Origin: Clostridia bacterium
GTDB taxonomy: Bacteria; Bacillota_A; Clostridia; Christensenellales; UBA1242
NCBI GenBank assembly: GCA_017454425.1
Contig: JAFTCZ010000005.1
Coordinates: forward strand, 1-21,633
Reading direction: 5' to 3'
DNA length: 21,633 bases
Part shown: positions 14,394-20,655 of the stretch, piece after piece
Layout of the letters: each line of letters begins with the position of its first letter
Position numbering within the stretch: the first letter of the stretch is position 1
Notes under the pieces: generated by a model
What the model was told of the DNA's origin: nothing
Database searches by the model: none
What the model saw: only the letters and a program-made list of their open reading frames with translations
Program-made: the position numbers and the translations under genes

Positions 14394-14412
14394 GGTTTTC
14401 TTATTATATTAT

Positions 14413-14559
14413 AAAGATTTACTCCATTCGCACTTTGTGCTCAGTCGAAATGACAAGTTAGAGCATGTCATTCTGAGCATGGCTTCATTGGGTTCGACCC
14501 GCGAAGAATTTCAGCCATTTTGTCATATCGACCGAACGCAGTGAGTGGAGCATATCTTT
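14413..14559. mobile_element. MITE-like element with imperfect terminal inverted repeats
   Basis: The left arm (14413-14455, starting AAAGATTTACTCCA and ending GTCGAAATGACA) is an imperfect inverted copy of the right arm (14521-14559, TGTCATATCGACCG to GGAGCATATCTTT). The 65-base centre carries TGTCATTCTGAGC (14466-14478) and CGAAGAATTT (14502-14511). Both arm and centre motifs resemble dispersed palindromic repeats I know from many Clostridia and Bacteroidetes genomes. No transposase is encoded. It lies directly after the glycolipid operon, and its T-rich right end could also terminate transcription. A half copy is at 16414-16453. The stretch 14560-14677 shows nothing more. Confidence 0.65.
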
Positions 14560-14677
14560 TTTATTATTAAAAAGTCTTAAATAACATATTTATGGCTTTT
14601 TATTTTTTATATTTTCAAAAAACATATGCAAAGAAAATTTTGTAACAAAAAAACTCAAAAAACTTTTCAAATCAGTA

Positions 14678-14706
14678 TAGACAAGGCGGCCTTTTTGTGT
14701 TAAACT
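14678..14706 (+). promoter_or_regulatory. Probable promoter of the GNAT gene pair
   Basis: -35 TAGACA (14678-14683), a 17-base spacer and an extended -10 TGT-TAAACT (hexamer 14701-14706). A short leader with an AAAGGAG Shine-Dalgarno follows. Confidence 0.55.
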
Positions 14707-14735
14707 CACCATAAGAAAACAAAGGAGAATATATT

Positions 14736-15209
14736 ATGAGCAAATCAAATGTTTATTTGGACACAAAAGGTGAAGAATTTAACCTTAAATATCTAAAAGA
14801 AAGTGGTCGCAATGGTTATCCTGTATTTTATGTTTATGCACAAAAGGGACAAAATTTAGATGATGTTATGGGCGTTTGTGAATTTGCTGTTCACAAAAGC
14901 ACTCGTGATGCAAACAAAAAGGTTTGTTTCTTAAAAACTCTTGAGGTCGAGCGTGCATATCTTGGGCACGGTATAGGTTCTTATTTGCTTAAGGCAATGG
15001 AAAATATTGCCCTAAAAAATGGTGCAAATGATGTTACTGTAAAGTTGCCAAACGACAGTGCCGCTTTATCAAACTTTTATGTAAAAAATGGCTATGGCGT
15101 AAGCGGCTATTTGGCTTTCAAAAACAACATTCAACGCAACAGCGATATAATTGACGAGCCAGTCAAAGAAGTAGTTGCTCTTAGTGATGACGCACTCAGC
15201 ACTCTATAA
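14736..15209 (+). CDS. GNAT-family N-acetyltransferase
   Basis: A 157-residue protein with a clear GNAT core at about residues 60-125: the strand VCFLKTLEVERAY, the acetyl-CoA pyrophosphate loop LGHGIGSYLL, the helix KAMENIALKNGAN, the strand DVTVKL and the closing NDSAALSNFYVKNGYGVSG. It would acetylate an amine using acetyl-CoA in the cytoplasm. The substrate is unknown. The C-terminal 30 residues are acidic and probably flexible. It has a strong Shine-Dalgarno (AAAGGAG) and its own promoter, and is followed by a second GNAT-like gene only 21 bases downstream. Confidence 0.85.
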   Translation: MSKSNVYLDTKGEEFNLKYLKESGRNGYPVFYVYAQKGQNLDDVMGVCEFAVHKSTRDANKKVCFLKTLEVERAYLGHGIGSYLLKAMENIALKNGANDVTVKLPNDSAALSNFYVKNGYGVSGYLAFKNNIQRNSDIIDEPVKEVVALSDDALSTL

Positions 15210-15230
15210 TTGATTTTATTTGGGAATATT

Positions 15231-15773
15231 ATGACTGATACAATAAAAAACAAAGCAAACAACAAACCTTTCGAGTATTATATAATTGGCAACATAATAA
15301 ATCTTGTCAATCATTATCAAAGACAAAAGATAGAACTTCGTGCTTACAACAAAGAAGATGACAAAATGATAGGGCTTTGCGATTTTGCTATTAGTTCTCG
15401 CAATATTGGTTCTTTGTTATATATCGAAGTTGCCCCTCAATTTAGGCAGGCACATATTGCAGATAGTTTAATAAAAATAACACATAGTTATCTTGCAAAA
15501 AAAGATGTCGAGCACATAAGCGGAATATTTTGCCCCGAGCCCGAGGCTAGGTGGGCAGCCGAAAATTTTTATCGCACAAACAATTATGCCGTAATGTTTG
15601 ACGCAGGTTTTTTGTTTAGACACATCAAAAAAGAAGATAAAATTCCACACGAAAATGTAAAATGGAACACAACCACAATACACACAAAGGCAAAATTGCA
15701 AGCACTAGAAGAAATAACCGTTAGCCCAAATTTTGAATGCGAAAAAGAACGCAGCCTAGTATTAAAAAAATAA
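15231..15773 (+). CDS. GNAT-like protein with degenerate acetyl-CoA loop
   Basis: A 180-residue protein, second in the pair. The pattern LLYIEVAPQFRQAHIADSLIKITHSYLAKK followed by NFYRTNNYAV (split here for clarity at the loop RQAHIAD) has the secondary-structure order of a GNAT fold, but the glycines of the RxxGxG/A acetyl-CoA loop are replaced (RQAHIA). It may be an inactive or substrate-altered relative of its neighbour. I choose the ATG at 15231, which has a GGGA Shine-Dalgarno, over the upstream TTG at 15210 that lacks one. It shares a transcript with the preceding GNAT gene and ends at a terminator. Confidence 0.65.
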   Translation: MTDTIKNKANNKPFEYYIIGNIINLVNHYQRQKIELRAYNKEDDKMIGLCDFAISSRNIGSLLYIEVAPQFRQAHIADSLIKITHSYLAKKDVEHISGIFCPEPEARWAAENFYRTNNYAVMFDAGFLFRHIKKEDKIPHENVKWNTTTIHTKAKLQALEEITVSPNFECEKERSLVLKK

Positions 15774-15796
15774 CACCAAAATTTGGTGTTTTTTTA
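15772..15796. terminator. Bidirectional intrinsic terminator
   Basis: An 8-bp perfect stem AACACCAA / TTGGTGTT with loop AAT, with T runs on both strands. It separates the GNAT pair (+) from the convergent lipoprotein gene (-). Confidence 0.85.
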
Positions 15797-15797
15797 T

Positions 15798-16286
15798 TTA
15801 TGCAATAAGTGCTATGCACACATTATATGTGCCTGCGGTGGCAAATTCTAATATTGCATAGTATGAGCCAGCGGCTATTTTGTTATCTCCCAAAACGGCA
15901 CTCAAGTTGTATTGCCCTTCGGTTTGCGTTGTGGCAGTCCCGAGCGATTTTTTGTTGCCATCATAAATAGTAACAGATGTCAGTTTGTTGTCTTGTGTTA
16001 AGGCATTTTTGTCGTTGTCAACAATCATCAAACTATATGCACTTGCACCATCTTTTGCATTTTCATCAATTGTCCAATTAATATATACAGGTTGTTTTGC
16101 CTTTACCGTAATAGTGGTGTATTGCATATTGTTTGCAGTTGTATTTGCGGCATTGGTTTTAATGCTTGTGCTGTTTTCAAAACTTTCGTCACACGCGGTC
16201 AGCAAAAAACTTGAGACAATCATTGCTATCATTAGTGAAAATACAATTGTTATGCTTGGTAAATTTGTTGTTTTTGTTTTGTTCAT
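15798..16286 (-). CDS. Small lipoprotein of unknown function
   Basis: A 162-residue protein. A hydrophobic signal (about 12-31) ends in the lipobox LLTAC with Cys32, so it should be an exported, membrane-anchored lipoprotein. A Ser/Thr/Asn-rich spacer follows (about 35-55), then a roughly 105-residue domain of predicted beta strands (TTITVKAKQPVYINWTI, KLTSVTIYDG, AAGSYYAILEF, GTYNVCIALIA), most like a small beta-sandwich. I recognise no family. An AGGAGA Shine-Dalgarno precedes the ATG. The gene is monocistronic, with its own promoter and terminator. Confidence 0.75.
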   Translation of the reverse strand: MNKTKTTNLPSITIVFSLMIAMIVSSFLLTACDESFENSTSIKTNAANTTANNMQYTTITVKAKQPVYINWTIDENAKDGASAYSLMIVDNDKNALTQDNKLTSVTIYDGNKKSLGTATTQTEGQYNLSAVLGDNKIAAGSYYAILEFATAGTYNVCIALIA

Positions 16287-16328
16287 TATATTCTCCTAAT
16301 TGTTTTTTGAAGAGCTAACTTCTTGTGA

Positions 16329-16356
16329 ATAATAACATAACAAGCATACTCTTCAA
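16329..16356 (-). promoter_or_regulatory. Probable promoter of the small lipoprotein gene
   Basis: On the minus strand, -35 TTGAAG (16351-16356), a 16-base spacer and an extended -10 TGT-TATTAT (hexamer 16329-16334). A 9-base inverted repeat (TTTGAAGAG at 16306-16314 and CTCTTCAAA at 16349-16357) overlaps the -35 and the leader. Confidence 0.5.
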
Positions 16357-16369
16357 AGTAAAAAAGTTT

Positions 16370-16408
16370 TGTATTTTTGCTTTGTGACAAAACAAGACAA
16401 AAAATACA
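16370..16408. repeat. Inverted repeat between lipoprotein and mscS genes
   Basis: Perfect 9-base arms TGTATTTTT (16370-16378) and AAAAATACA (16400-16408) around 21 bases. It lies next to the repeat half copy at 16414. It has no identified function. Confidence 0.5.
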
Positions 16409-16413
16409 TTTTG

Positions 16414-16453
16414 TTATGTCGACCGAGCGTTAGCGAGTGGAGTATATCTTTTT
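16414..16453 (+). repeat. Half copy of the dispersed inverted-repeat element
   Basis: This 40-base stretch (TCGACCGAGCG ... GAGTGGAGTATATCTTTTT) matches the right arm of the element at 14413-14559 with a few substitutions and a one-base indel. No matching left arm is found nearby, so it is a solo or decayed copy. Confidence 0.6.
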
Positions 16454-16498
16454 AATATTGCTGTAAATAATATCAGCGGGCATTTCTTATAATAACAA

Positions 16499-16526
16499 TT
16501 GACTTTTTTGCAAAATTTTGTATAAT
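16499..16526 (+). promoter_or_regulatory. Promoter of the mscS operon
   Basis: -35 TTGACT (16499-16504), a 16-base spacer and a perfect -10 TATAAT (16521-16526), with transcription predicted from about 16533 and a GGAAGG Shine-Dalgarno just before the ATG. Confidence 0.75.
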
Positions 16527-16556
16527 AAATTATATTAAAAAAGGAAGGAAAAGAAA

Positions 16557-17576
16557 ATGGACCAAAAAAGATTTGGCTTATCATTTTATATTAAATGCTT
16601 TTTCGCATTGATTGCACTTGCTTATTTTGTGCTTTTAATTTTTGGTGGAAGCATTTTTTCTGGTGCAAATGATTTTTATCAAAGCCTAAATATGTTTTCG
16701 GGAATCGCAAATCCCAATATGTTAATAAGGATTGTAAGTTATTTCATATTTATATTAACTATTAGTTGGGTATTGCGATACATTCTTATGTTTTTGTCAA
16801 AACATATTAAAAACGGAAAAGCATTAATGCAAATAATTTGCAGTTTAATTAAATATGCTGCAGTAATTGTATTATTGTTCTTTATTTTGCAAACTTTTGG
16901 CATGGACACCACATCAATTCTTGCCGGCATAGGAATTTTGGGGTTGGTTGTTGGTCTTGGTGCCCAACCATTAATTGCAGATATTATTGCAGGAATGTTT
17001 ATTGTGTTTGAGCACATTTTTGAGGTCGGCGATATTATTGTTGTTGATGGCTTTAGAGGTATGGTTATTGAAATTGGTATAAGAACAACCCGATTAGAGG
17101 ATACGGGTGGCAATATTAAAATAATAAACAATGCAGATATCAAAACACTTGTAAATATGACAAATCAATTGTCTCTTGCTTATTGTGATATGAGCATTGA
17201 ATATGGTGAATCACTCGAGCGTGTCGAGGCAATCTTAAAGGATAATCTCAAAACAATAAAAGAGAATATTCCAGAAATAGTAGAAGGGCCATATTACAAA
17301 GGTGTGGCCGAATTAGGCGATTCGGCTGTTGTGTTGCGCTTTATTGCAAAGTGTGAAGAGGGTCAAAGATTTCAGGTAGAAAGAGACCTAAACAGGCAAT
17401 TTAAGTTATTGTTTGATAAACACAACATTAACATTCCTTTCCCTCAAGTTGTTGTCAACCAACCTGTAAAATTTGAGAAAACAAGCAAAAACCAAATTGA
17501 AAAAGCAGGTAAGTTTGTTGAGGAGCAAAAAGAAATCAGCAAAAACTTGGGGAATGATGGCGGAAATAAAATTTAA
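16557..17576 (+). CDS. mscS: Small-conductance mechanosensitive channel (MscS family)
   Basis: A 339-residue membrane channel that opens under membrane tension and releases solutes on osmotic down-shock. Hydrophobic helices lie at about 8-32, 57-80 and 95-114. They are followed by the pore helix TM3 (about 118-150), with the glycine/alanine-rich pattern SILAGIGILGLVVGLGAQPL and then ADIIAGMFIVFE. The conserved beta-domain entry EVGDIIVVDGFRGMVIEIGIRTTRL (split at 157-181) and the C-terminal alpha/beta domain are intact, and the last 40 residues form a charged tail. The gene is first in a probable two-gene operon; the next gene starts 11 bases downstream. Confidence 0.93.
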   Translation: MDQKRFGLSFYIKCFFALIALAYFVLLIFGGSIFSGANDFYQSLNMFSGIANPNMLIRIVSYFIFILTISWVLRYILMFLSKHIKNGKALMQIICSLIKYAAVIVLLFFILQTFGMDTTSILAGIGILGLVVGLGAQPLIADIIAGMFIVFEHIFEVGDIIVVDGFRGMVIEIGIRTTRLEDTGGNIKIINNADIKTLVNMTNQLSLAYCDMSIEYGESLERVEAILKDNLKTIKENIPEIVEGPYYKGVAELGDSAVVLRFIAKCEEGQRFQVERDLNRQFKLLFDKHNINIPFPQVVVNQPVKFEKTSKNQIEKAGKFVEEQKEISKNLGNDGGNKI

Positions 17577-17587
17577 TAGGGTTAGTT

Positions 17588-18550
17588 ATGAGTAATAAAG
17601 AAAAAGAAAATAATGACTTTTATTTAACCAACCCCGATGGGCAAATGCAAAATGTTTTTGAAAGCAAAAATATTTTTACAAATGAAAGTAAAAATTTTGT
17701 TCAAGAAAACAATATAGCACAAGTTCAAGAACAAGAGTACATACCCGAGCAGTTTGTTCAAAATAAGCCCAAAACCATAAGTCGAGGTTCGACCACAAAT
17801 CTCAATACTGTTTCAGGATTTTTTGCAACAACCGCAGTTGCTGTTGCCAGCAGTGTGGTAATTGTGGTCGCCATAATTGTTGCAAGTATCTCAAACTTGC
17901 AATTATTTGCAACAACAAGTGATTCATTGACTTTTTATGTTCAGGGTTATTTAAGTGAGGATAATTTTTACACAGTAAGATTATATAATGAAGAAAAAAC
18001 TCAAGAAGAATTTTTCATAAAAGAACCCTTCATTCAGTTTTATGGGTTGATGCCCGAAACAACATACACCCTTGAAGTTGTTGACCCTAACACCGAAGAA
18101 GTTGTATTTACACAAGAGTATACAACACCTCCGCAAGATAGTTTTTGTATTAGTTTTGAGCCATGGATTGAGGATAATATATTAACAATAACAACATTTC
18201 AAGAAGATATGCCCGAGATTGAGGGCGTAACATCTTACACAATCTCTGTTTATGATGCCAAAGGGAATAACATTTTTGAAAAAACAGTTAAAGAGTTGGA
18301 CGAAGAATATACTGTTCAACTTTCAAATAGCAATCTAACACCAATTAAGCAAACAGACCCAAATACTGCAGACGGAGCCGGGGATAGTGGAGATGCAAAT
18401 CCAACCACAGGTGATGGCAATGGCGAAACTATTACGACAGATGATGATGTCATAACCGAAGAAAAAGAGGAAATATATTATGTTGGTGTTGTTTACCAAA
18501 AAGGTGATTATACCATAGGCACCATTCAAACTATATCAAATCGTATGTAA
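17588..18550 (+). CDS. Single-pass membrane protein with extracytoplasmic beta-sandwich region
   Basis: A 320-residue protein of no recognised family. Residues 1-77 are polar, Asn/Gln/Glu-rich and without a signal peptide. One hydrophobic segment lies at about 78-102 (TTAVAVASSVVIVVAIIVAS). The following 200 residues read as tandem fibronectin-III-like strands (YTVRLYNEE ... FYGLMPETTYTLEVVDP, then SYTISVYDAKGN). An Asp/Gly/Thr-rich linker (about 258-285) and a short C-terminal strand region follow. A cytoplasmic N-terminus and external C-terminus are the likely topology. AGGG seven bases before the ATG is the Shine-Dalgarno. It is cotranscribed with mscS, so a role at the cell surface or with the channel is possible, but this is inference. 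Confidence 0.75.
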   Translation: MSNKEKENNDFYLTNPDGQMQNVFESKNIFTNESKNFVQENNIAQVQEQEYIPEQFVQNKPKTISRGSTTNLNTVSGFFATTAVAVASSVVIVVAIIVASISNLQLFATTSDSLTFYVQGYLSEDNFYTVRLYNEEKTQEEFFIKEPFIQFYGLMPETTYTLEVVDPNTEEVVFTQEYTTPPQDSFCISFEPWIEDNILTITTFQEDMPEIEGVTSYTISVYDAKGNNIFEKTVKELDEEYTVQLSNSNLTPIKQTDPNTADGAGDSGDANPTTGDGNGETITTDDDVITEEKEEIYYVGVVYQKGDYTIGTIQTISNRM

Positions 18551-18553
18551 TAA

Positions 18554-18580
18554 AAAAACACCTATTATGATGGTGTTTTT
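18554..18580. terminator. Bidirectional intrinsic terminator
   Basis: A 9-bp stem AAAAACACC / GGTGTTTTT around a 9-base loop, T-rich on both strands. It separates the mscS operon (+) from the phosphodiesterase gene (-). Confidence 0.85.
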
Positions 18581-18585
18581 TGTTT

Positions 18586-19704
18586 TTAATTTCCAATTAA
18601 TATCAGTGGCACTTCCATGTCTTCGGTAAGCGAGCCATGTCCACCTTTGTTTATATGTATTTTTTCGTTTAATAACACTTGCCTGTGTTCATAATTGCTG
18701 CATGCAATATAGTCGCCAAGTATGTTGACTTTGGCGCCGCGTTCTCCAAAAAATCCGCGGTTTATTAAATCTTTTGTCTTAAATAATTTAAGGTATTTGC
18801 CATATTTTTTGTTAAATAATTCAACAAATTGTGTTTTGCAACCTTTTTTAACACGAAAAGTAACAGCCAAATCTTCAAGATATAGCGGGGCATCAAGCAA
18901 AGCCATTATTTCTTTGTCTTTGTACATCGCAATATGTCCTTTAATGTCAATGTGCCCGTGGTCTGCCGTAAAAATTATTAAAGTATCTTTAGTATTATTG
19001 TGCAACCATTCAATACTGTTGGATATTTCGTTAAACAACGCTTTTGTTTCTTTTCCGCATACACCACAGCGATGCATGGTGCGGTCGGGGTCGTGGTAGT
19101 AATAATAAACAAACTGTTTGCCCGCCCTTTTGCAAATTTGCTGAATTTTTGTTATGCCTTTTTGAAATTCAAATTCAGGAAAGACATAATCGTTTTTTGT
19201 GTGATTTGTTTGCACATATGGCGGCAAAACCGTGTTAATGGTGTAATTTGTGTGGGCATCATCAAAAAAGAAATTGCGTGGGGTTAGTGGCTCGTGCGAA
19301 ATGTTGACAGGTTGTTTTGTCAAATAATCCAAACTTCGCAATACTTGCACTGTTTTGTCAAGGTCATCAAAATAAATAAGTCCACCCAGCCAACCATTTT
19401 CAAGCGGCAGGGTATTTGTGCGCATGGCAGTTGTTGCAACCGCCGTGGCAGAAGGAAAAGTAGAAACAAGTGTTTGTTTTATGTTTTTACGCAAAAAATT
19501 TTTTGATGTAAAATTGCGCATAAGTGGGTGAATTCCCATGCCGTCAAAAATCATATAAATGATGTTTTTATAGTTTTTTGCCAACTCTTCTTTTAAGATT
19601 GGCAAAGTGGCATTGTTGTTGGGTGCTCCCAAAAACTCTGCCAAAGTGGCGGTGATGTTTAAGTTGCTGTTTTCATAATCAGGTAAAATAAAATTCTTTT
19701 TCAT
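18586..19704 (-). CDS. Alkaline phosphatase superfamily phosphodiesterase / nucleotide pyrophosphatase-like
   Basis: A 372-residue two-metal hydrolase of the type I phosphodiesterase/NPP group. All metal-site motifs can be placed: Asp54 in FDGMG, the nucleophile Thr82 in STFPSATA, Asp207 and His211 in HDPDRTMH, Asp248 and His249 in TADHGH, and His356 in GGHGSL. Thus it should be active on phosphodiester or phosphonate substrates. No signal peptide or membrane segment is evident, so it is probably cytoplasmic, unlike most exported family members. CGVCG right after His211 is an unusual cysteine pair. A GAGGA Shine-Dalgarno precedes the ATG. It is divergent from the lysoplasmalogenase gene. The substrate is unknown; nucleotide sugars or lipid headgroups are possible. 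Confidence 0.85.
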   Translation of the reverse strand: MKKNFILPDYENSNLNITATLAEFLGAPNNNATLPILKEELAKNYKNIIYMIFDGMGIHPLMRNFTSKNFLRKNIKQTLVSTFPSATAVATTAMRTNTLPLENGWLGGLIYFDDLDKTVQVLRSLDYLTKQPVNISHEPLTPRNFFFDDAHTNYTINTVLPPYVQTNHTKNDYVFPEFEFQKGITKIQQICKRAGKQFVYYYYHDPDRTMHRCGVCGKETKALFNEISNSIEWLHNNTKDTLIIFTADHGHIDIKGHIAMYKDKEIMALLDAPLYLEDLAVTFRVKKGCKTQFVELFNKKYGKYLKLFKTKDLINRGFFGERGAKVNILGDYIACSNYEHRQVLLNEKIHINKGGHGSLTEDMEVPLILIGN

Positions 19705-19722
19705 ATGTTCCTCGTTAACGAA

Positions 19723-19751
19723 ATTATAATTAAAAAATTATGTCTTGTACA
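19723..19751 (-). promoter_or_regulatory. Probable promoter of the phosphodiesterase gene
   Basis: On the minus strand, -35 TGTACA (19746-19751, poor), a 17-base spacer and a perfect -10 TATAAT (19723-19728), giving a leader of about 12 bases. Confidence 0.5.
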
Positions 19752-19806
19752 GCAAATTTACAAGTTTTGGCGCAAATTTTTTTACAATTCAAATTGCGTT
19801 ATTTGT

Positions 19807-19835
19807 TTGTCAAATGTCTTTATATTAGATATAAT
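19807..19835 (+). promoter_or_regulatory. Promoter of the YhhN-family gene
   Basis: -35 TTGTCA (19807-19812), a 17-base spacer and a perfect -10 TATAAT (19830-19835). The leader is about 14 bases long and holds a GGAGG Shine-Dalgarno. Confidence 0.8.
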
Positions 19836-19855
19836 AAAACCATGGAGGTGTTTTT

Positions 19856-20554
19856 ATGGAAGTTTTGTTTATTTGTATGCTAGCTTTGGCAATCTTAACC
19901 GCTGTTGTTTTTGTTATTTTCAACGGTGGACAAAAAGGCTTTTTGTCATTGTCCTTAAAATCTGTTGCTAGTTTTTGCTTTACACTGCTTGCTTTGTCTG
20001 TTTTGTACATCAAAGGAATAAGTTTGCCGGGGTGGCTGTTTGTTATGGGCTTTGTGGCTTCTTGTTTTGGTGATGTTATTTTGGCTCTGCCAGATATGCC
20101 CGAGATGAGCAAAAAAGCAACAATTATTACACTTATTGGCGGACTTTGCTTTGCACTTGCACATGTATTCTACATCACTGCAATGATAATGTGCTTTGGC
20201 TTTGCTTGGTGGACAATTCTTGTTGCAATTGCCCTGGGAATGATTTTCTTCTTTGGCAACAAAGTGATTGGTAAACTTAATTACGGCAAACTAACTTATG
20301 GCATGCCTGTTTATGCCACATTTGTGTCATTTGTGGTTGCCGTCAGCATTATGGCATTTACAAGTGGTGCAAACCTCACAGGCGCAATCATGCTGTGCGC
20401 GGGCTTTGTGTTGTTCTGGCTTAGTGATATTGTACTTATGAACATTTATTTTGGCAACAAGCCCGAGAAAAAAACATTTTTCTACTACTTCAATCTTGCT
20501 TTTTATTATGCCGCACAAATTCTTATTGCCGCATCACTTTACTTCTTGCTTTAA
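19856..20554 (+). CDS. YhhN/TMEM86-family protein, probable lysoplasmalogenase
   Basis: A 232-residue, almost entirely hydrophobic protein with about seven or eight membrane segments. It matches the YhhN family, whose characterised members cleave the vinyl-ether bond of lysoplasmalogens to release a fatty aldehyde. Family landmarks: Lys35, GDVILALP (72-79, Gly-Asp), the FALAHVFYI helix (99-107, His103) and LSDIVLMNIYFG (189-200, Ser-Asp). Plasmalogens are common in anaerobic Clostridia, which makes this activity sensible. A GGAGG Shine-Dalgarno lies seven bases before the ATG. It is monocistronic, with its own promoter and a strong terminator. Confidence 0.88.
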   Translation: MEVLFICMLALAILTAVVFVIFNGGQKGFLSLSLKSVASFCFTLLALSVLYIKGISLPGWLFVMGFVASCFGDVILALPDMPEMSKKATIITLIGGLCFALAHVFYITAMIMCFGFAWWTILVAIALGMIFFFGNKVIGKLNYGKLTYGMPVYATFVSFVVAVSIMAFTSGANLTGAIMLCAGFVLFWLSDIVLMNIYFGNKPEKKTFFYYFNLAFYYAAQILIAASLYFLL

Positions 20555-20559
20555 TAAAC

Positions 20560-20592
20560 AAAAAGGAACGACAAACGCGTTCCTTTTTTATT
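20560..20592 (+). terminator. Intrinsic terminator of the YhhN-family gene
   Basis: An 11-bp perfect stem AAAAAGGAACG / CGTTCCTTTTT with a 7-base loop, then further T residues; the strongest terminator in the window. Confidence 0.92.
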
Positions 20593-20605
20593 TTATCTTT
20601 TTAGT

Positions 20606-20634
20606 TTGATTTTTCATTATATTTGTGTTATATT
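20606..20634 (+). promoter_or_regulatory. trpS promoter
   Basis: -35 TTGATT (20606-20611), a 17-base spacer and an extended -10 TGT-TATATT (hexamer 20629-20634). The leader is only about 15 bases, so there is no room for a T-box. Confidence 0.7.
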
Positions 20635-20655
20635 TTAAGCACAAGGAGTTTTAAG

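Noticed and set aside
14485..14505. GGTTCGACCC resembling a tRNA T-loop
   Set aside because: No acceptor stem, D-arm or anticodon arm can be built around it; it is part of the dispersed repeat.
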